DNA from: Sphingomonadales bacterium
GTDB taxonomy: Bacteria; Pseudomonadota; Alphaproteobacteria; Sphingomonadales; Sphingomonadaceae
DNA length: 64,000 bases
Direction: 5' to 3'
NCBI GenBank assembly: GCA_018971065.1
Contig: JAGWVC010000003.1
Location: 1 to 64,000 of the forward strand
Shown piece after piece: positions 34,860 to 43,177 of this stretch. A model generated the notes under the pieces. That model was not told the origin of the DNA and made no database searches. It saw only the letters and a program-made list of their open reading frames with translations. The position numbers and the translations under genes were made by a program. How positions within the stretch are numbered: the first letter of the stretch is position 1; each line of letters starts with the position of its first letter.

Positions 34860-35369
34860 ATGAGCGACGCCCTGATCCGCGATCTGGCTGACCGCCAGGC
34901 TATCCGCGACCTGATCTTCACCTACTGCCGCGCGGTGGACCGCATCGACGTGCCGCTCGGCCGTTCGATCTGGCACGACGATGGCTATGCCGATTATGGC
35001 AAGGACTTCTATCAGGGGCCGGGCAAGGATGTGATCGACCTGATCTGCAAGTCGCACGACGGCCTTGTCAGCCACTGGCACCAGGTCGGCAACGTGCTGA
35101 TCGCGCTGGACGGGGATCGGGCCGGCAGCGAAAGCTACATCGACGGCACCATGCGGCGGATGCACGATGGCAAGCTGATGCAGATGGGCGTGTGGGGCCG
35201 CTATTGCGACCGCTGGGAACGCCGCGACGGCCGCTGGGGCCTGATTCACCGCGTGGTGGTGATGGACCACACCGAAATGCGCGAAGCCGCGCCGATGCCC
35301 ACCCACGGCGCCTGCCCCACACACGACCGCACCGACCCGTCCTACGCCGCGCTGGAATGGTTCAAATGA
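34860..35369 (+). CDS. SnoaL-like NTF2-fold protein
   Basis: The protein has 169 residues with a typical SnoaL_4 opening (DRQAIRDLIFTYCRAVDRID) and IWHDDGYADYG, in which the Asp and Tyr are common active-site positions in this family. VWGRYCDRWERRDGRWGLIHRVVVMDHTE forms the final strands. Relatives serve as dehydratases, cyclases or small dioxygenase subunits. It closes the operon, 4 bases after the second SDR, and ends convergently with map. Confidence 0.8.
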   Translation: MSDALIRDLADRQAIRDLIFTYCRAVDRIDVPLGRSIWHDDGYADYGKDFYQGPGKDVIDLICKSHDGLVSHWHQVGNVLIALDGDRAGSESYIDGTMRRMHDGKLMQMGVWGRYCDRWERRDGRWGLIHRVVVMDHTEMREAAPMPTHGACPTHDRTDPSYAALEWFK

Positions 35370-35382
35370 AGGGCGTTGCCGC

Positions 35383-36207
35383 TCAATAAGGCGGCTGGTG
35401 CAGGCCCTTCGGGCTGGTGGTGAAGATCTCGCAGCCGTCCTCGGTGATGCCGATCGAATGCTCGAACTGCGCCGACAGCGAACGGTCGCGCGTCACCGCC
35501 GTCCAACCGTCGTCCAGCATCTTCACCGGCGCTTTGCCCAGGTTGATCATCGGCTCGATCGTGAAGAACATCCCCGGTTTCAGCACCGGCCCGGTGCCGG
35601 GATAAGCGGCGTGAACCACTTCGGGCGCGTCGTGGAACAGGCGGCCCAGCCCATGCCCGCAGAATTCGCGGACCACGCCATAGCGGTGCGATTCGGCGTG
35701 CTTCTGGATGGCGGCGCCGATGTCGCCCAGCCGCGCGCCCGGCTTCGCCTTGTCGATGCCGATCATCAGGCACTCATAGGTCACGTCCACCAGCTTGCGC
35801 GCCTTCAAGGGAACGTCGCCCACCAGGTACATCCGGCTGGAATCGCCGTGCCAGCCATCCAGCAACGGGGTCACATCGACATTGACGATGTCGCCGTCCT
35901 TCAACTGCCGGTCGCCGGGAATGCCGTGGCACACGACATGGTTGATCGACACGCAGCTTGAATGGGCATAGCCGCGATAGCCCAGCGTGGCCGGCACCGC
36001 GCCGCCGTCCAGCGTCATCTGCCGCACCAGATCGTCGATTGCCTCGGTGGTGACCCCCGGCGCCACGATTGCGGCCACGGCGTCCAGAATTTCGGCCGCC
36101 AGCCGCCCGGCCTTGCGCATCCCCTCGAACGCGGCGGGGCCATGCAGCTTGATGGTGCCGTCGCGCAGCACCACGTCCTTGTCGTCGATCGTCTGATATT
36201 CGGTCAT
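35383..36207 (-). CDS. map: Methionine aminopeptidase, type I
   Basis: The protein has 274 residues from ATG 36207 (a GTG at 36216 in frame is the alternative). All five metal ligands are in place: Asp111, Asp122, His185, Glu218 and Glu249. GYAHSSCVSINHVVCHG precedes the first. It removes the initiator Met from nascent proteins in the cytoplasm and is normally essential. The gene is on the opposite strand to the Rieske operon and 39 bases from the lipoprotein gene upstream, so its own or a shared promoter lies in that gap. Confidence 0.93.
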   Translation of the reverse strand: MTEYQTIDDKDVVLRDGTIKLHGPAAFEGMRKAGRLAAEILDAVAAIVAPGVTTEAIDDLVRQMTLDGGAVPATLGYRGYAHSSCVSINHVVCHGIPGDRQLKDGDIVNVDVTPLLDGWHGDSSRMYLVGDVPLKARKLVDVTYECLMIGIDKAKPGARLGDIGAAIQKHAESHRYGVVREFCGHGLGRLFHDAPEVVHAAYPGTGPVLKPGMFFTIEPMINLGKAPVKMLDDGWTAVTRDRSLSAQFEHSIGITEDGCEIFTTSPKGLHQPPY

Positions 36208-36246
36208 GCCGCGCACATAGCCATTTTGCGCGGCTTTTGCGACCCA

Positions 36247-37053
36247 CTATCGGTGAATCGAGAACGCCTGCCGATAGGCGGGCTTCACCGCCGCCAGCAC
36301 CGCCGGCGTAACCGGCAGGGTGATCTCGTAATCCCCCTCCGCATAAGGCCCCGCCTCATACGGCGCCACCAGCACGCCCACGCGGTCGAACGTCGCATGG
36401 TTGGAACTGCCGAGGATCACCGTCGCCGCCGCCGGATCGATGCAGTCGTCGAACTCGTCGCCGCTGGCGCGGTTCACCGGCGCGCCGCGCCGCTTCGTGC
36501 GCTCCTTGTCCAGCGCATCGCAGAACGGCGCCTGGATCGCCTGCGTCAGGGCCGCTTTCGACGCGAACAGGTCCGCCGCCGCGCGCCTTGTTCCGGCCGC
36601 CTTGTCCCACAGCAGCGCCGCAAAGCCGTGGTTGGGATGCGCCCCGCCAGAATATTCGTACACCTGCGCGGAAAGGCTCAGCCAGCCGGGCAGATCAGTC
36701 ACGACCTGCCAGTTGGTGCCGGATTCATAAGCATTGAAATCGATCCCGGCCGCTTTCGCGTCCGCTGCGCCTTCGCGGGCCGAAGCGGCAATATCCGCCC
36801 GCGCCCTGGTCAGGTCCGCATCCAGTTGCGCCTTCAGTCCGGGAATTGCCGCCGCCGCCGCCGGATAGTCGAAGTTGAATTCGAACAGACGGTTGCTTTC
36901 TTCCACCTTGCGGGCCACGCCGGCCGCCGGCGCAGACGCTGACGGTGGGGCAGGGGAACCGGCCGCTTCGCGCTTGCCCCCGGCTTCGTCGGCAGCCTTG
37001 TGGCAACCCGCCAGCGCCGCCAACGGCAGCAACATCATCGCCAAACCACGCAT
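36247..37053 (-). CDS. Lipoprotein with RsiV/PdaC-like C terminus (DUF4163/DUF3298)
   Basis: The protein has 268 residues from ATG 37053, with GAGGA upstream. The signal and lipobox LAGC (Cys17) predict lipid anchoring. An Ala/Pro/Ser-rich linker follows. The body shows the DUF4163 pattern (FEFNFDYPAAAAAIPGLKAQLDADL) and a DUF3298 end with YEYSGGAHPNHGF and AGPYAEGDYEITLPV. RsiV uses these domains to bind lysozyme, but here no anti-sigma partner is adjacent. The role is unknown, probably in the envelope. Confidence 0.8.
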   Translation of the reverse strand: MRGLAMMLLPLAALAGCHKAADEAGGKREAAGSPAPPSASAPAAGVARKVEESNRLFEFNFDYPAAAAAIPGLKAQLDADLTRARADIAASAREGAADAKAAGIDFNAYESGTNWQVVTDLPGWLSLSAQVYEYSGGAHPNHGFAALLWDKAAGTRRAAADLFASKAALTQAIQAPFCDALDKERTKRRGAPVNRASGDEFDDCIDPAAATVILGSSNHATFDRVGVLVAPYEAGPYAEGDYEITLPVTPAVLAAVKPAYRQAFSIHR

Positions 37054-37107
37054 CGGCCAATTTCCTCTCGCACTCCGCGTGCTTAGCGGGCACATCCTGC
37101 AGCCACC

Positions 37108-38529
37108 ATGACCGACAAACCCACCCCGATCCAGCCCGATCCTGCCCCCGCCGACCTGATCCGTCCCGATAAGGGCGGCGCGGCCACTGCCATTCATCTC
37201 GTGTCCAAGGATACCGCCGACGCCTGGCTGGCCCAGCGCAGCGCGGCCCAGCGCGCGCAACTGGCGGCGCAGAAGTTCAAGGGCGAAGGCACCAGCCACG
37301 CCATCTACAGCGAAGGCGATCACGTTGCCGTCGTTGCCGGCGTTGCCAACCCGGCGAAGCTGTCAAGCTGGTGCCTGGCCAAGCTCGCCGAAGTCCTGCC
37401 TGCCGGCACTTACCGGCTGGCCGATGCGGCCGCCAGCGATGCCGCGCCCGCGCTGATCGGCTGGGTGCTGGGCCAGTACCGCTTCGATCGCTACCGCGCC
37501 GACAGTCCGTCGGAAGGCCCGCGCGTGCTGCTCACCACCCATGCGAAAGCCATCGACGCCGCCGCCGCCGAAGCCGCTGCGGTCATGCTGGTGCGCGATC
37601 TCGTCAACACCCCGGCCGAGGACATGGGGCCGGGCGAGATCGAGCAGGCGGTCGAGGCCGTGGCCAGGCCGCATAAGGCCCACGTCCGCATCACCCGGGG
37701 CGAACTGCTCGAACGCGCCTATCCGATGGTCCACATGGTCGGCCGCGCCGCCGGGCGCAGCCACGCCCCGCGCATGATCGAGCTGGAATGGGGCGATCCC
37801 GCGCACCCGCGCCTTGCCGTCATTGGCAAGGGTGTCACGTTCGATTCGGGCGGGCTGGACCTCAAGCCGTCGTCGGCGATGCTGCTGATGAAGAAGGACA
37901 TGGGCGGCGCCGCGCATGCGCTGGCATTGGCCAAGCTCATCATGGGCGCGGGCCTGAAAGTGCGCCTCCACCTGCTGATCCCGGCGGCCGAGAACGCCGT
38001 CAGCGGCAACGCCTTCCGCCCCGGCGACGTGCTGCGCAGCCGCGCTGGTATCTCGGTGGAAATCGGCAACACCGATGCCGAAGGGCGCCTGATCCTGGCC
38101 GACGCGCTGGCGCGGGCGGGCGAGGAAAAGCCTGACCTGATCGTCGATTTCGCCACGTTGACCGGCGCGGCCCGCTCCGCGCTCGGCCCCGATTTCCCCG
38201 CGCTGATGACCCGCAAGGACGAAACCGCGCAAGCCCTGCTCGACGCGGGGCTGGCCACTGACGATCCGTGCTGGCGCCTGCCGCTGCCCGACAGCTACCG
38301 CGAATGGCTGAAATCGGACATCGCCGACATCAACAATTCGCACAGCAACGGTTTTGCCGGCGCCAGCGTGGCGGGCCTGTTCCTCGACCGATTCGTGCCG
38401 GAGGGCGTGGACTGGGCCCACTTCGACACCTTTGCCTGGCGCCCGGCGGCCAAGCCGGGCCGACCCAAAGGCGGCGATGCGCTGGGCCTGCGGGCAACCT
38501 GGGCGATGCTTCAGCAGAGGTATGGGTGA
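37108..38529 (+). CDS. Leucyl aminopeptidase family (M17)
   Basis: The protein has 473 residues. The family signature NTDAEGRLILADAL lies near 330 and the metal-ligand stretch GKGVTFDSGGLDLKPSSAM near 240. An N-terminal domain of about 130 residues precedes the catalytic one, as in PepA-type enzymes. They remove N-terminal amino acids with two metal ions in the cytoplasm. The start ATG 37108 is divergent from the lipoprotein gene 54 bases away. Family members without known substrate specificity are common, so pepA is not assigned. Confidence 0.92.
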   Translation: MTDKPTPIQPDPAPADLIRPDKGGAATAIHLVSKDTADAWLAQRSAAQRAQLAAQKFKGEGTSHAIYSEGDHVAVVAGVANPAKLSSWCLAKLAEVLPAGTYRLADAAASDAAPALIGWVLGQYRFDRYRADSPSEGPRVLLTTHAKAIDAAAAEAAAVMLVRDLVNTPAEDMGPGEIEQAVEAVARPHKAHVRITRGELLERAYPMVHMVGRAAGRSHAPRMIELEWGDPAHPRLAVIGKGVTFDSGGLDLKPSSAMLLMKKDMGGAAHALALAKLIMGAGLKVRLHLLIPAAENAVSGNAFRPGDVLRSRAGISVEIGNTDAEGRLILADALARAGEEKPDLIVDFATLTGAARSALGPDFPALMTRKDETAQALLDAGLATDDPCWRLPLPDSYREWLKSDIADINNSHSNGFAGASVAGLFLDRFVPEGVDWAHFDTFAWRPAAKPGRPKGGDALGLRATWAMLQQRYG

Positions 38530-38551
38530 GGGGTCGCTCCGATAGGTCGGA

Positions 38552-38998
38552 TCAGCCGCCGGCCATCCGGTAGAACGGCGTGGGGCTGGTCAGGGTCAAC
38601 ACCGTGTCGCCCGCTTCCTGCGAATCGCACCGCATCGAACCGTTTGCGGTCGTGCCTGAAGTCACCATTCCCGAGGCATGGCACCGGGCGCCGGTCTGGC
38701 CGACAAGGTCGGCTACCCAGCCGTGCTTCTGTCCGGTTCGGAACGTGACCGTTCCCGCATAAGTCGAACCGACTTCAGCCAGCCTGGGGCAATTTTCGGC
38801 CGTCACCGTCCACTTGAACGAGCCGACCCATTCACCCGGTCCGGCATGTTGCATCACCCAGTTGGCCTTCCGCGTCGAACACTTGTCCGAGGTAACAACG
38901 GTCCACGACTGGTTTTCCTGCGCGACCGCCGGAACTGCGGGAACCAAAGCGAGAAGGGCTGAAATCGAGACGATGCAGGTCAAGGTGCGACGAGACAT
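38552..38998 (-). CDS. Secreted protein of unknown function
   Basis: The protein has 148 residues from ATG 38998, three bases after GGAGGG. The signal peptide runs to the PAVAQEN region. The mature part is Trp- and Cys-containing (four Cys, probably two disulfides) with short beta strands (GEWVGSFKWTVTAENC, GTVTFRTGQKHGWVADLVG). No family could be named. It is convergent with the aminopeptidase gene and preceded by a GC-rich tandem repeat region. Confidence 0.7.
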   Translation of the reverse strand: MSRRTLTCIVSISALLALVPAVPAVAQENQSWTVVTSDKCSTRKANWVMQHAGPGEWVGSFKWTVTAENCPRLAEVGSTYAGTVTFRTGQKHGWVADLVGQTGARCHASGMVTSGTTANGSMRCDSQEAGDTVLTLTSPTPFYRMAGG

Positions 38999-39125
38999 GG
39001 TTCCCTCCATTCAAACAGGTTTCGACCTGTCGGTTGCATGGCCGCCATCGGCGTGCGCCATCTCTTTGAATGTATGTGGAAAATGTGCTATTGCAATCGA
39101 TTTCGTGTATCAACCTGCGACAATC

Positions 39126-39171
39126 CCGCCGCGCCGCCGCGCCGCCGCGCCGCCGCGCCGCCGCGCCGCCG
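39126..39171. repeat. 8-bp tandem repeat, 5.75 copies of CCGCCGCG
   Basis: Five full copies plus six bases lie at 39126-39171 in the gap between the secreted-protein gene and the methyltransferase gene. No reading frame is supported there. An 8-base unit is not a codon multiple, so copy changes would be frame-shifting if it were ever translated; it probably is not. Confidence 0.85.
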
Positions 39172-39180
39172 TTGCCCCGC

Positions 39181-40020
39181 CTAAATTTCCCCCGCCTCGC
39201 GCCGGTCCTGCCAGTCGATCACCGTCAGGTAATTGCGCAGCCGGTTCTCCTCCAGCGTCGCCAGCAATTCGTTCTCGTGCCAGGGCACCAGCAGTTCGGC
39301 CATCGGCCCGGCCCACGGCGCGGCAAGGTCGAACAGCACCCCCAGCCCGAACACGCCGGGGATTGACGCATAGGCCAGTTCGCGCGTGTCCGAATTGGTT
39401 TCGGCGATGAAATCCTCGATCGCGGTCAGCACGCCGTTGCCCGGCCCGCCCTCATAGAGCGCCCACGCAAACCCGCCATGCCCGCGAAATCCGCGCCCCG
39501 GCAGGAACCCCGGATCGCCCAGCGTCACCCCGGCATCATGGCTGCACGGCTTGCGGAACGCCGCCGGAATGCGCTCGGGCGCGTAATAGAAATCGCGCCG
39601 CGCGCAGGGCCAGCCCACATCGTGCAGGAACGCCAGCAGCGGCTTGCCATCGCGCCGCCCGGCTGAATCCGCCAGCCGCAGCTCGTTCAGCACGGTGTAG
39701 TGGTTGTGGTCGCCGTCGATCACCCAGGCGTCGATCCCGGACATGTCGGGCCCAAATTCCCCTGACATAGCTTCAAGGCTGGTCGCGGCCAGATGCCGCA
39801 CGAACGGGTTGGCGCCCAGCCAGGCGATGAATTCCGGCTGCGGCGCCGGATCGATGCTGGTCAGCGTGCCCCCGGCGGCATGGCAATGGTCGGCCAGCAC
39901 CTGAGTCATTCCGCCGAATTCCGCGCCGATCTCGGCCACGTGGCGCACCCCGGCAATCGCCAGCGCGTCGCGCACCAGCGGAGCGAAATGCTTCATCGAA
40001 TGGATCAGCAATTCGGCCAT
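39181..40020 (-). CDS. Class I SAM-dependent methyltransferase
   Basis: The protein has 279 residues from ATG 40020, the position where the coding-like composition begins; the frame is open further upstream over the HAD gene but that is unlikely to be used. Motif I is VAEIGAEFGG near 30-39. LTSIDPAPQPEF marks motif II and WVIDGDHNHYT matches the post-I acidic region of Methyltransf_24-type enzymes. It lies 5 bases downstream of the large HAD gene and is almost certainly co-transcribed. The pair sits next to the flagellar cluster and may modify a glycan or flagellin; this is inference. Confidence 0.8.
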   Translation of the reverse strand: MAELLIHSMKHFAPLVRDALAIAGVRHVAEIGAEFGGMTQVLADHCHAAGGTLTSIDPAPQPEFIAWLGANPFVRHLAATSLEAMSGEFGPDMSGIDAWVIDGDHNHYTVLNELRLADSAGRRDGKPLLAFLHDVGWPCARRDFYYAPERIPAAFRKPCSHDAGVTLGDPGFLPGRGFRGHGGFAWALYEGGPGNGVLTAIEDFIAETNSDTRELAYASIPGVFGLGVLFDLAAPWAGPMAELLVPWHENELLATLEENRLRNYLTVIDWQDRREAGEI

Positions 40021-40025
40021 CCCAC

Positions 40026-42440
40026 CTACTCCGCAGCGCGCGGCGCGATCGGCCGGAACACCGCCAGCAGCAACAGCGCCTCGGGCTTGTCCTGCGCGGG
40101 TGGCGGCACCAGCAGGAACGCGTTGGCATCGGCGCAGCGGAACAGCCCCGGCGCCACTTCCTCGATACCGTCGGCGATCGGCGTGGCCGGCTGCTGGCGC
40201 TCCGCCAGCGCGGCGTTCTCGCTCAGGAAATCGGTGGTCGTAACGAATTTCAGGCTGTCGATCTGCAACCATTCGTACATCATGCCGAACTGCAATCCGG
40301 CGGTGAACCGCGCCTCGCCCACCGGAATCGCCGCCATCAGCCAGCCGTCATGCGTCGCCTGCGCGGCCACGGTCTGCACGGTGGCGCCACCGGCATCGGC
40401 AAAGATCACCGGCAGGTCCACCTTGCTGTCGGAAAAGTCGGCAAAGGTCAGCGGCAGGCCGAAGCGCTTTGCCGCCAGCAGTGTCAGCCGCGACGGCAGG
40501 CCCTGTCCGGCCAGTTCCGCCGGCAGGAACATCCGCTCCGAAGCCTTCAGGTGGAACAGCCCGCGCTGGCGCAGGCCTTTGGCGGCCACCTCGGGATCGA
40601 ACAGCGCCACCGTCCGCTCGGTGCCCAGGTTCACGTCGTGCTCGAACTTCTCCAGCACCGCCAATTCGTCGGCCTGCGGCAGATACATCAGCCGGCCCAG
40701 CACCGCAGCCACGCCGCGCCGCCACAGGCCCACTTCGTCGGCACACTCGCGCCGCGTCGTCGCGCCCTTGCACGCTTGCGCAAACCGCAAGGCGCCGGCC
40801 TGCACCCGCGCGCGGATCGCGCCCTGCTCGGCGCCGATCTCGTTGGCGCGGCGCAGCGGGGTGCCATCCTCGCGATAGTCGATCACCGACCCCATCGCCG
40901 TCGTACACACCTGCTCCAGCACCGCCACGTTGGCGCACAGCGCCTCCAGCGTCATCGGGTCATAATGGCGCGCATCGAGGAACCCGGCCTTGTCCAGCCC
41001 CGGCTGGTCCATCTCGCGCAGCAGCAGATAGCGCCCGGCAACATGCACCTTCAGCTCGCGCGCCAGCAGCGCGTCGATGTGGTTCTGCACCGTGCCGTTA
41101 TAGCCCAGGTCCACGATCATCAGCGTATCGCCCGGCGCCGGATCGGCCACCTTGCGGACATGCGCCACCAGCCGCTGCGCCAGCGCCCGGCTGGCCTTGA
41201 CGATCGCGCGCTTGCGCTCGGCCTTGCGGCAATCGGCCTGCAACGCCAGGCTGGCGGTGGAATGATCCCCCAGTGCCTCTAGCGCGGCAATTTCCTCGGC
41301 CGTATAGTGCAACTGCTTGGCCAGCGCGGCCACTTCCACGCCCAGCTCGCGATCCACGTGGCGCTGCACCAGAATGTCCTGTACCAGCGACGCGCCGATC
41401 GCGGTGAACCGGCTGATCTCGGTGGCGTGCGCGGGATCGGCCGGCGCATCCGCCATCGCGCCATGAACCTGCATCGGCAGCCAGCCGTCGCGCATCATGA
41501 ACAGCCAGTGCACCCGGCCGCCGCGCTCGCGCAGTCTGGCGGCCTCGTCGCGCAGCCAGATTTCATAGCCCGCCAGCACCGGCCCCAGCACCGAATGGCC
41601 GAACTTTTCGGCCGCATCGCCGATCACCGGCTCCGCCAGTGCGCAGGTCGCGCGGTGCGGCAGTTGCGCGGCAATCTCGCCGTCATCCTGCGGGTGCAGC
41701 ATCCCTGAAACTGTCGCCTCCAGCCGCAGCCGCTGCCGGGTGGCTTCCTCGAACTGCGCCAGATGCAGCGTGTTCACCCCGAACGGCGCCACGCCCTTGA
41801 CGTCTGCGCCGTGGTTGTCGCCGATGTGCAGGATCTCGCCCGGCTTCGCGGAAAGCTTGCGCAGCACGTCGGCATACATGCCGCCCGACTTGCCCTTGCC
41901 CACCGCGCTGGAAACGAACACCTTGTCGATCAGCGCGGCCACGTCCGGCCCGGCGCTATCGGCAATCAACTGCCGCAACTGCGCCGCATCCAGGTAAGTA
42001 TCGGAGACGATCACCACCTGCAGCCCGCGCGCCTTCGCCCGCCGCATCAGTTCCACGGTGGGCACGAACGCGTGGCAATGCCGCGCCTCGGCGGCCAGTT
42101 CGGCGGCAATCGCGGCCTGGCGCGCGGCCACATCGGCATTGGGCAGCAACTGCCCATAGATCTCGGCGATCGACACTTCCTGCCGCCCCAGCCCGCGCTC
42201 GGCAAGCTTGCGCGCCTGGCCCTCGGCATAGGCGCGCTGCATCGGCGTTACCGGGTGCAGCCGCGCGAACAGGTCGCGCGGCTCATGGCAATCGCGCCAC
42301 AACAGCGTGTCGAAACAGTCCAGGCTCAGCACTTTCGCCAGCGGAAACCGGTCCAGCGCATCGGGCATCTCGTGCGGCAGGATGGCGCCGTCATCGGCAA
42401 GCGGGGCAGGGCGCAAGGGGGCAGTAAGGGGCGCGTTCAT
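40026..42440 (-). CDS. Large HAD-superfamily hydrolase protein
   Basis: The protein has 804 residues from ATG 42440. The N-terminal 270 residues are a HAD domain: DCFDT (Asp41, Asp44), VSDT near 145, the conserved Lys around GKGKSGG and GDNHGAD near 220. The rest (about 270-804) has no assigned domain but contains WLFMMRDGWLP, VDLGYNGTVQNHID and TTAMGSVIDY. Such large HAD proteins occur in polysaccharide and surface-glycan loci. The next gene downstream is a methyltransferase, 5 bases away. A role in modifying flagellin or an envelope glycan is possible but not proven. Confidence 0.75.
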   Translation of the reverse strand: MNAPLTAPLRPAPLADDGAILPHEMPDALDRFPLAKVLSLDCFDTLLWRDCHEPRDLFARLHPVTPMQRAYAEGQARKLAERGLGRQEVSIAEIYGQLLPNADVAARQAAIAAELAAEARHCHAFVPTVELMRRAKARGLQVVIVSDTYLDAAQLRQLIADSAGPDVAALIDKVFVSSAVGKGKSGGMYADVLRKLSAKPGEILHIGDNHGADVKGVAPFGVNTLHLAQFEEATRQRLRLEATVSGMLHPQDDGEIAAQLPHRATCALAEPVIGDAAEKFGHSVLGPVLAGYEIWLRDEAARLRERGGRVHWLFMMRDGWLPMQVHGAMADAPADPAHATEISRFTAIGASLVQDILVQRHVDRELGVEVAALAKQLHYTAEEIAALEALGDHSTASLALQADCRKAERKRAIVKASRALAQRLVAHVRKVADPAPGDTLMIVDLGYNGTVQNHIDALLARELKVHVAGRYLLLREMDQPGLDKAGFLDARHYDPMTLEALCANVAVLEQVCTTAMGSVIDYREDGTPLRRANEIGAEQGAIRARVQAGALRFAQACKGATTRRECADEVGLWRRGVAAVLGRLMYLPQADELAVLEKFEHDVNLGTERTVALFDPEVAAKGLRQRGLFHLKASERMFLPAELAGQGLPSRLTLLAAKRFGLPLTFADFSDSKVDLPVIFADAGGATVQTVAAQATHDGWLMAAIPVGEARFTAGLQFGMMYEWLQIDSLKFVTTTDFLSENAALAERQQPATPIADGIEEVAPGLFRCADANAFLLVPPPAQDKPEALLLLAVFRPIAPRAAE

Positions 42441-42640
42441 CGGCGGACACTCTCGCAACGGACGGCGCGGGCGGGGTTGCAACCCACCCGCAAACCTTTC
42501 CAATCGGTGAACATCTAGGCGATCGTGGTTAACCCGCGCTTCGCCGCCCGCTCGGTGTTTATGCGTAGTCGCGATCGGCCTGCCACCGATCGTCGCAAGG
42601 GGCTATCGCCGCGCCCGGCAAAGCGGTAAGCGCGTGGACC

Positions 42641-43057
42641 ATGCCCAGCCTGCTCACCCCCGCCGAACCCGCCCCCTGGTCGCGCGAGCCCGTCCGCCCG
42701 CGCACGATGTGGGAAGCCGTGGCGCGCGGCCTGAAGAACCAGTGCCCCCGCTGCGGCGAGACGAAGCTGATGCCGAAGTTCCTGAAGCCCGCCGCGCACT
42801 GCCACGGCTGCGGGCTGGACCTCACCCCCCAGCGCGCCGACGATTTCCCGGCCTACATCTCGATGATCATCACCGGCCACCTGCTGGCACCCGTGGTCAT
42901 CGGCCTGGCGCTCTCGGGCTGGACCCCGGGCCAGATGGCGATGACGGTCATACCCGGCGCCTCGGCGCTGATGCTGGGCCTGCTGCAACCCGCCAAGGGC
43001 GCGGTCATCGCGGTGCAATGGTGGAACTCGATGCACGGCTTCCGCCGCGAAGGGTAG
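42641..43057 (+). CDS. DUF983 membrane protein
   Basis: The protein has 138 residues. The N-terminal half carries two CxxC pairs (CPRCGETKL and CHGCGLDL), probably a metal or redox site, followed by two transmembrane helices (about 75-95 and 102-122). This is the standard DUF983 layout in alphaproteobacteria; its function is unknown. It is convergent with motB. The 120-base gap between them contains two large inverted repeats. Confidence 0.85.
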   Translation: MPSLLTPAEPAPWSREPVRPRTMWEAVARGLKNQCPRCGETKLMPKFLKPAAHCHGCGLDLTPQRADDFPAYISMIITGHLLAPVVIGLALSGWTPGQMAMTVIPGASALMLGLLQPAKGAVIAVQWWNSMHGFRREG

Positions 43058-43069
43058 GCCTCGCTCGCG

Positions 43070-43175
43070 AATCGCTGGAGCATGATGACATTGGATTGAC
43101 CAACGTCATCATGCTCCAGCGATTGTTGCTGTGCGATTTATTGACAAAAACCGGTTCCCACTTTTTGTCATCGCA
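43070..43175. repeat. Structured palindromic element between DUF983 and motB
   Basis: Two hairpins lie side by side. The first has perfect 20-base arms at 43070-43089 and 43105-43124 with a 15-base centre that pairs further (TTGG 43091-43094 with CCAA 43100-43103). The second has 9-base arms TGACAAAAA (43142-43150) and TTTTTGTCA (43162-43170), flanked by TGCGA (43132-43136) and TCGCA (43171-43175), around CCGGTTCCCAC. The motif recalls the palindromic intergenic repeat families of rhizobia and relatives (Bru-RS/RIME type), from memory. It sits between convergent genes and could serve as a two-way terminator. Confidence 0.75.
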
Positions 43176-43177
43176 TT

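Noticed and set aside
39126..39171. Possible CRISPR-like array
   Set aside because: The 8-base unit is directly tandem without spacers, so it is a simple repeat.
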